The notes beneath the pieces were generated by a model, which saw only the letters and a list, made by a program, of their open reading frames with translations, made no database searches and was not told where the DNA came from. A DNA stretch of 64,000 bases, taken from the NCBI GenBank assembly GCA_030278955.1, contig JAOANR010000014.1:27665453-27729452 (forward strand), in the 5' to 3' direction. The DNA comes from Hygrophila difformis (Eukaryota; Streptophyta; Magnoliopsida; Lamiales; Acanthaceae). The translations under genes and the position numbers were made by a program. This document shows positions 56,768-64,000 of the stretch, piece by piece; position 1 is the first letter of the stretch, and the number at the start of each line of letters is the position of its first letter.

Positions 56768-59180
56768 ATGGCATTCGAACATACAACTCCAGCAGTTAAC
56801 ACGGCGGCAAGCACCGATTTGCCGCCGATCCAAGAAGAACGCACCGCAGAACCAGGTGAATTCCCCCCAGGGTTCCCTGGACCATCAAACTTCCACAATC
56901 ATGAGTTTTCACACGAAGATTTAACTCCGCGGTTCCGTGATCATGTCCAATTTATGGTAGAAGCGGCGGTTACTAATTCGGTTCGCCAGATAGAAGGCAA
57001 TATCCTGGCAGCAATGCCAGCTATGTTCAGAGCCGAATTAGCGAGGAACTTGTATCCGATGGGAACGCAGAATGCACAGATAGCGCAAAATCCACCACCT
57101 GCGATGCGAAATCCTCACAACTTTCAACAGCAGGCCTATCGGCGCTAGGAGGGCAATGACCACGGCCTTTCGTCCCTCCGCAACAAAGGCACGATCAGCA
57201 GCAGAATCAACCGCCTCAGCCAGTAGTGCAACCTCCTGCTCCAGTGGTTCAACAACAATACTCACCACAGCAGTCGAATCCGCCACAACTGGTCGATAGG
57301 GAATTGATTGCTGAGATAATTCGTACTCAGTTTGGAAATCTCATCGGCCAGGAGAACATGCCGATGTATAGGAAGCCTTACCCCGAGTATATCTAAGAGC
57401 AGTATCCACTGCCTAGAGGAGTAAAGGTTCCAGATTTTAATACTTTCTCTGGAGAGGTCGGCCGGTCTACGATAGAACATATTCGCCGATTTACAGCTCA
57501 ATGCACCAGGATTGCGCAAAACGATTTTCATAAGTTGATATTGTTCAGCTTATCGCTCACTGGTCCAGCATTTGAGTGGTACACTAACTTACCAACAGGA
57601 TCGGTTAACACTTGGGCCGAAATGGAGCGGTTATTCCATGACCGACTCTATAACACCAGTCCTGAGGTATCAGTGGTTGATTTAACATCAACTAAACAGA
57701 AAGCGGCGGAGTCAGTTACTGAATTCATTGAGAGATTTTATGCCGTTAAAGCTCAAATGAAGACAATGCTGCCGAAGCATGAATATATTCAAATCCTGAA
57801 GCAGAATTTGAAGTTCGCCATCAAGGACAAATTGATGGTCACAAGACCAAGGACTGTGGCCGAATTAACGGCCGAAGCTATAAGAATGGAGACTTATTTA
57901 GCGGAACAAACGGCTTTCAAATCAAGCCGAAGTCAAAGTGGAAGATCACAGTCTATCCAGTCAGCTGCATCATTTGCAGAATCTCTGGATAGATGTGAAA
58001 TCGAGGAAGAGTATAATACAGATGATATTCCTGCTTTAGCCGAAGTAGCAAGGGCCGAACTGGTGATAAAGAAGCCCATGACATGTCCTGCTCTTCGACC
58101 AGTCAGAGGCAAGGAGAAAGAGGGAGAAGTCAGGGACGAATCTTAGAGGTTTTATTCTTTCGATCTATCTCAGATGGATGAAATATTTGATTATTGCCAA
58201 AAGAACGGATTATTGGAATTCAAAGGAAATCATCCACAGCCAACCAAAGAGCAACTGGAAGCCGGGTGGTGTAGGTTTCACGGATCGGCTACTCATTCTA
58301 CAGCAGTTTGTGGACATTTCAGAAAGCTGATCCAGAAGCATGTGGACGATGGGAAATTGAAATTCCCAGAAAGACTCATGACAATTGATAAGAATCCGTT
58401 TCCTGTCGCTAACATGGTAATGGTGCACCATGATCAAAACAAGTCTGTACATGATCGTTTGGGCGACCAACCATCGACTAGTAAAAGCTCTGTGCACGAT
58501 CGGCTAGGAAATCAGCCATCGGCTCAGAAGAAGGCAGGAGTGTGGAGACGGTTAGGATCTCCGAAGGGGAAAGAGAAGATTTCAGATGTTTTTGACCGAT
58601 TGGGGAATTATGAAGTAAAGGAATGGATCAAGCAATCGGACAAACATCAGAAGGTCGAATTCGGAGATGAGAATCAGAAACCAACGTTGAAAATCATAAC
58701 CAATGGTTGGGATTCAGAGATGAAGTTGACAGCCGATAAACAGAACGGAAAGACTGTGATTCAGATCACAGTTCCCGAAGATGTTGTCTCTCCGTAAATG
58801 AAGAAACTCAGAAGGCCACCAGCAAATACTCAGGTAGGCCGATAGGTTCAGAATTCCCCAAAGAAAAAGCATTTCGGCCAACGCCGATTTGAGAATTCAG
58901 CCTGGAGGGCAGGGGAGGAAAAGATTCCGAAAGGAAAGGGATCGTATCGTACTTTCAAACGAAGAATGCAGCGGCTTAAAGCAGCCAGGGCATTTGAACA
59001 AGAGGAGTACGAAATGATGCATATGGAAGAGGATTTCCCAGACGATTGCTCTTCATCTGAATGAAGGATCCTCAATAAAGTATTTTCGGCTCGACTGAAA
59101 TCAGTCGAAGGGAAGGAAGAAAGAAAGCCGAAAGAAGGGCAGGATCGGCTGAAAAACAAAATTGAATTTCGGCCGAAAAT
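56768..59180 (+). pseudogene. gag of C2, several stops and a frameshift
   Basis: ATG at 56768 (MAFEHTTPAV). A stop at 57146-57148 and a frameshift separate the N-terminus from the main part (57400-58146: VKVPDFNTFSGEVGRSTIEH, FSLSLTGPAFEWYTNLPTGS, FIERFYAVKAQMKTMLPKHE). After a TAG at 58144-58146 the same frame continues with a variant knuckle CRFHGSATHSTAVC (CX2HX4HX4C) near 58269-58310. Four DRLG-type repeats follow (VHDRLGDQPS, VHDRLGNQPS, VWRRLGSPKG, VFDRLGNYE). More stops lie at 58795-58797, near 58850 and near 59062. Confidence 0.82.
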
Positions 59181-59181
59181 A

Positions 59182-60156
59182 TTGCAGCCGAAAGCCGATA
59201 ACGAACAGCCGAAAGTAAAAGAGGAATGGAAGCCTAGACCAGTCCGAACTAGGGAATGGAGGCCGAAAACAACTATTGTCCCGAATAGTGAGACACTCTC
59301 AATCGGGCAGTTCAAGTTTGACTTCGGGTCTAGTGCAAACATGATAGGGATGACCACAGCAACCGAGGAAGAGTATTGGTCTGATTCGGAACCAGCAGTG
59401 GTTTTCTGTCAGAAAGAAGGAGAATATTTCGGCGATGAAGAACCCATTGTGGACTTTTGTTTCGCCAAACTAGAAGCACTTCGGCCTGAGGCTGAAGCAG
59501 AGAAAGTTGTGGAAGAATGTTATGAAGCGTTCATCCCCGAAGCTCAGCCAAGCACGATTTTACCTCCGACTGCAAAGATGTCTCAGCATGTGAGGCCTTT
59601 GTATGTCAAGGGCTGGGTCAACGGGAGACTTCTCAGAAGAATGTTTATTGACGGAGGAGCAACCGTCAATATTATGCCATTATCCACACTGACGAAAATA
59701 GGCCGCTCGAGGGATGATTTATTGCCCACAAGGATGAAAGTGTTAAGTTTTGTGGGAGCTCAAACGGAGGCCGAAGGATGTATTTTAGTGGACGTAACGG
59801 TCGGAACAATCTCGATTCCGACCATGTTCTTTGTAGTGGACGCAGAGGTCCCGTATGCGGCCTTATTAGGCCGATGCTGGATCCATACGGCTAGATGTTT
59901 GCCATCAACACTTCACCAGAACATATGGTTCTGGAAAAAGGATGGCATAGTCGAAGAAGTGGATGGTGATCAGCCTCCGTTTCCAATCAGCACAGCCGGT
60001 CGAATTGATGCGGTGTTGTACGAAGAGCCCATACAACCATTCCTAGCAGTGGTAGGGGAACAATATCCACAGGTCGTCGAATGTGACTGGACAGATTTGG
60101 GGTTCGAGGTCAGATATCAGGCCGATGTACGGCCGAACGATGAAGAAAGTAAATGA
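59182..60156 (+). pseudogene. Protease region of C2
   Basis: Open for 324 codons in the gag frame. Retropepsin-like core at about 59595-59890: LYVKGWVNGRLLRRMFIDGG, then ATVNIMPLSTL, and YAALLGRCWIH as flap-end motif. DGGA replaces DTG/DSG, as is common in Tat-type elements. Stops at 60154-60156; pol continues in another frame. Confidence 0.8.
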
Positions 60157-61651
60157 TGAACGAAGAAGCTAAAGGAACGGTCGAGTTCGAATCGACCGAA
60201 CTCGGATCGACAGGAGAGAAGGCGAATTGGAGTGAACTCATGGATGCTATTCCAAAACGAACACCAGATTTCAAAGCTCAAGATCCCTTGAAAATGGTCA
60301 ATGTTGATACAGATGAGCACCCAAGGGAGATCCCATTGAGTGCGAATTTAGATCAGCAGACGACGAGCAGATTTAAAGAGGTGTTAGTAGAGTTCAAAGA
60401 TTGTTTTGCATGAGATTACATAGAGATGCCAGGATTGGAAAGATCGATTGTAGAACATAGATTGCCAATCAAAGAATGGTTCAGGCCGCATAAACAGCGG
60501 GCCAGGAGGGCAGCGCCGGAAATTGTTCCGAAAATAAAAGAAGAAATAGAAAAGTTGTTAGCGGCCGGATTTGTTAGGCCAGCTAAGTATGTAGAATGGT
60601 TGTCAAATATTGTTCCTGTAATAAAGGAAAATGGGAAATTGAGAGTTTGTATTGATTTTAGAAATCTTAATATAGCCACTCCCAAAGATGAATAGATGAT
60701 GCCTATCGTTGATTTGTTAATTGATTCGGCTGCAAAACAGGGGATGTTATCCTTCATGGATGGATATTCAGGATACAACCAAATCTTTATGGCCGAAGAA
60801 GATGTGCATAAAACAACATTCAGATGCCCTGGAGCTATTGGGATCTATGAATGGGTAGTGATGCCATTCGGGTTGAAGAATGCAGGAGCCACATATCAGA
60901 GGGCCATGAATTATGTTTTTCATGACCTAATAGGAGACTACGTAGAGGACTATATCGACAATGTCATGGTCCGATCCAGAGAGGTGGAAAGCCATTTAGA
61001 TGATTTACGAAGAGTATTCGCGAGAATGAGGTTACACGGAGTTAAAATGAACCCAGCCGTGCAAGCAGGGAATTTTCTTGGGTTCTTGGTACACAACAAA
61101 GGCATTGAAGTTGATGCAAATAAAACCAAGGCCATCCAGGAAGCTAGGCCTCCACACGATAAGAAAAGTTTGCAAAAATTCCTTGGACAGATCGGTTTCC
61201 TGAGACGATTCTTGGCAAATGCGGCCGGGAAGTCAAAACCATTAACCGATTTACTAAGGTTGAAGAAAGAAGAGGAATTCCAATGGGGAGTCGATCAACA
61301 GGAAGCCTTCGAGCAACTGAAACACGCTTTGATAAATCCACCAGTATTGGTCCCCCCGATTTTGGGCCGACCATTGAAGCTATATATAGCAGCGGCCGAA
61401 GAGTCTATTGGAGCACTACTGGCCCAAGAAGACGATGAAGGAAGAGATCGGGCGATTTATTATCTAAGCCGAATCCTTAGGGATGCAGAGCTAAGGTACT
61501 CGCCGATTCATAAACTATGTTTGAGTCTTTATCATGCATGCCAGAAGCTAGAATATTATATTCAACCAAGGCAAGTGATAGTGGTGGCTTCGGTTGATAT
61601 AGTCAAAATTTTGATGAATGATCCGATTAGTAGCCGAAGAATGGCTAAATG
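60153..61651 (+). pseudogene. RT and partial RNase H of C2, stops and a damaged active site
   Basis: One frame with TGA at 60411-60413 (for Trp in FAW) and TAG at 60693-60695. RT landmarks are MPGLERSIVEHRLPI, GKLRVCIDFRNLN, SFMDGYSGYNQIFMAEEDV and MPFGLKNAGATYQRAMN. The catalytic box reads YIDN where Y(I/V)DD is needed, so the enzyme would be dead even if read through. RNase H begins near 61340 (GRPLKLYIAAAEESIGALLA) and breaks off at NDPISSRRMAK, where D3 starts. Confidence 0.88.
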
Positions 61652-64000
61652 TGTAACACCCCGGTTTTTGGTAACCCAGGTCGGGGTGTCACCGCCACAC
61701 CTCCCTAGTAAGACACGGTTTCTCCGGCTTACTAAAGAGATGCAAGGCTAGGTATTGCAGGATTTAAAACATTTAAAAGCATTCAAAACAGCCCATACAA
61801 TATAGTTCGAAAATAATAATATCATAGCGCAGCGGAAATAATATTTAAGTATAGTATTGCAGCGGAAAAAAAATAAATAGGGCCGACATGGCCAAACCAC
61901 GGGTTAAACAGGCCCGTTCAAAATATAGTCTAATGCACTAATTAAAAACAAAATAATGTTTTCCCAAAAACCCATGCATGGATCGTGCTCACACATGCTC
62001 ATTCCACATACTCTGTAAGAAAAAGGAATAAATGGTTTGGTCAGCACAACTTGCTGAGTAAGTTAACACATGCATGATCGTAGGGTTTAAAAGCCATTAA
62101 TTTTTAATAATTAAATAAGAGCATGATAATAGCATAATATTCAGTTTAATCTAATCAACTATCCAACAACATAATTTATTTCAGAGCTTTATTTAACAAC
62201 ACATCTCGCATGAATTAAAATAAAAGCCATAATTTAAACAAAGCATTTAAGTAATTTAATTGGACACAAGCATAATTTAATCTAATTTAATTTAATTTAA
62301 TATCCCCATTACATCCCAGATTCGGTATTTCAAAGTTTCACGATAGCATCGCTATATCAACAAGTTTAGCCGGTAGCCCGGCGGCCGCAACCGTATCAGC
62401 CATACCCAGTACCACTCCGGAGCCTCGGGAAACCCATGTGGATATTCTCGAGAGTGTAGGCTCTATATCTCGCCGTTTTGGCAATATCATATCTCAAGTT
62501 TAGCGCGCGGGGTCACCATCGTCCATTAAGGCACGAAGTGAATCGTTAGGGGGCACCCTGCAGAGCACTCACCCCTAATTTTAATTTATCAAGTTTGTAA
62601 GGGGATTAAATTTTTAAAATCTGATCTCAATTATCTTTATTTAAAAATAGTATCTCAACTCATTTCAACCCTAAAGGTTAATTCCATGTTTCAACAAGAT
62701 TTCAAGATTTTGTTTCCGGTAAACTACAGTTTACTCTAAAATTCTTCTAAAATCAGATTTAATTCCAAAAATTCCAAAATGTCACGACTGACTCAGAAAC
62801 GTTGAGATCTACAACTTTCGTGTTTTAACGTTTTCAATCCGAGATACCGAAGTAGGTCAAAAATCCTAATTTTCACAGAAACACAAATCTGTCCGAATTT
62901 CATATGTCATAGTTTAAAGATTTCGAATTCTACCATAGCAATTCAACTCCAAATTTGGTGAAATTTTACAGAGACCATCTTAAGACAATTATCTACAACT
63001 TTTATGCTCGGCCAAAGATCTAAATCGGTCTGGAACCTATGTCAAAAACGTGATCAAGATCGGACCTAAGTTCTGTCAAGAATTTCAAGATCTAGATTCA
63101 AGCAGTTCGGTTTCGGTTGGTTTTTGCATATCAAATCGTCTCTAAAAATTCTCAAAAGTTTACAGTAGATAGATCTAAGCCTTAGGAACGTTTTTCGTGT
63201 TTTAAGTTTTTCCGTTTGAAGTCCTTTTAAGGTTCGGAAAAATTCATCAAAACTGTTGCGTCGGTAGAAAACATAAGTTGGCAGATTTACGATTTCTTGT
63301 TAAATCTTTTAGTTTCGAATGTTTTAATTCTTCCCAAAACCATGTAAGAGTTAACTTACTGATTCGTGAACGTCCAGGATGTCTATTTCGGAGGCGTGGC
63401 TTCCAGTTCACCGTTTCTCCTCTCCGTTCGTCGGGTTCCTCGTTCTATATCCGATTCGGGTTGTAAAGAGGAAAGAGACGGGGTTAGAATCCGTTTTCGG
63501 ATTGAAACTAAGAAGAATCTGATGGACTAGAACTTACCGCACGTCGGAGATCCTTTGATTTTCATCCAAAGCTGCTGCCTTGGTGTTCGATGCCTTCGTA
63601 GACTCCGGGATTTCGACTTGTGTGTGTAGAGAGTATCGTAGGGTTTTGAAAAAGAGTTTAGGCTCCCGAGGGGGTTTATTTATAGATATCCAAGTCCTAG
63701 GGCGTCCAAAATCTGGCCCTAAGGGTCTTGAGTCGAGAGACGTTCAACCGAAAGTCGAAAAATCCGCGTTCGAGCGAGAGATTCGCGCAACGGGCAAATC
63801 TGTCGCTTGGCGCGGGGTTGGCGCGCCTTTCTTCATATTAGCGCGCGGCCAGCGCGCGACTAGTGCCTGGACTCCGGTCCGGGTGGGTCGTGCGATCCGT
63901 CGTGCTTTTCCGCCTCTCTTTCGGGTTTCTATCCCTCTATGCTCTCGGATTCCAATTTCCGGACTCACTTCGGGTTCCTATTTCGTGTCGTTATTTCTTT
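61652..64000 (-). mobile_element. Family D copy D3: LTR running off the window
   Basis: Starts TGTAACACCCCGGTTTTTGG right after AAATG and aligns with the D1 and D2 LTRs to the window end (about 2349 bp). The hairpin arm is changed (TCAGCAC-AAC-TTGCTGA near 62040). The variable block (62370-62580) is again different. TATA-like ATAAATAA lies on the minus strand near 63685-63677. Solo LTR or full element cannot be told. Confidence 0.88.

Larger units (their letters stand above)
53408..61651 (+). mobile_element. Family C copy C2: LTR, gag and pol, truncated by D3
   Basis: 5' LTR (53408-53430 plus 56088-56743, split by solo LTR D2), a primer-site candidate, gag, protease, RT and part of RNase H, then cut by D3 at 61652. 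The remaining pol, antisense PMD gene and 3' LTR presumably lie beyond the window. The coding part has many stops, so it is older or more mutated than family B. Confidence 0.88.

Overview
This is nuclear DNA from a flowering plant, probably a eudicot. It holds spliced plant genes, AT-rich spacers with Stowaway-type MITEs, tRNA-derived SINEs, a Helitron with captured exons, and nested plant Ty3/Gypsy LTR retrotransposons. There is no operon structure and no organellar sequence. The only host gene that looks intact is a TET8-like tetraspanin at 46410-47979. Transposable elements cover roughly 80 percent of the window.

I name four retrotransposon families. Family A is Athila-like and carries gag and protease only. 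Copy A1 (1-4070) has its 5' part outside the window. Copy A2 (35644-44181) is complete, with a perfect 5-bp target duplication GGAAT. Family B (4071-14292) is a Tat-lineage element with reverse transcriptase, two RNases H and integrase, then an antisense plant-mobile-domain (PMD) gene and a 3' LTR. Family C (C1 14293-17330; C2 53408-61651) is another Tat-like family with its own antisense PMD gene. Family D lies on the minus strand and has LTRs of about 2.7 kb that read TGTAATACCC...GGGTGTTACA. D1 (18183-34967) is complete but encodes only gag, D2 (53431-56082) is a solo LTR, and D3 (61652-64000) runs off the window.

Nesting: from 1 to 17330, A1 sits in the pol gene of B, and B sits in the antisense PMD region of C1. 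From 18183 to 34967, D1 has an 8.9-kb Helitron (23478-32377) inside its 5' LTR. The Helitron carries pieces of at least four genes: class XI myosin, a TDY-type MAP kinase, a BSK-type kinase and a 3-methyladenine DNA glycosylase. A2 follows. From 44187 to 53407 comes a gene-bearing stretch with the tetraspanin, MITEs, SINEs and a MULE with long inverted ends. C2 then starts inside a SINE, has D2 in its 5' LTR and is cut by D3 in its RNase H region.

Three things are most worth a second look. First, an imperfect palindrome of about 20 bp built on TCATG-NN-CATGA recurs at eight sites, all in family A, four of them within 265 bp. Second, the single tetraspanin intron holds three decoy copies of its own branch region, acceptor and exon-2 start. 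Third, families A and D are gag-only designs with intact-looking terminal signals, suggesting mobilisation in trans. A block of about 90 bp is also shared by families B and D, which are otherwise unrelated.

All boundaries and alignments were made by eye. Counts of differences are hand counts, and family names come from motif recognition without a database search.
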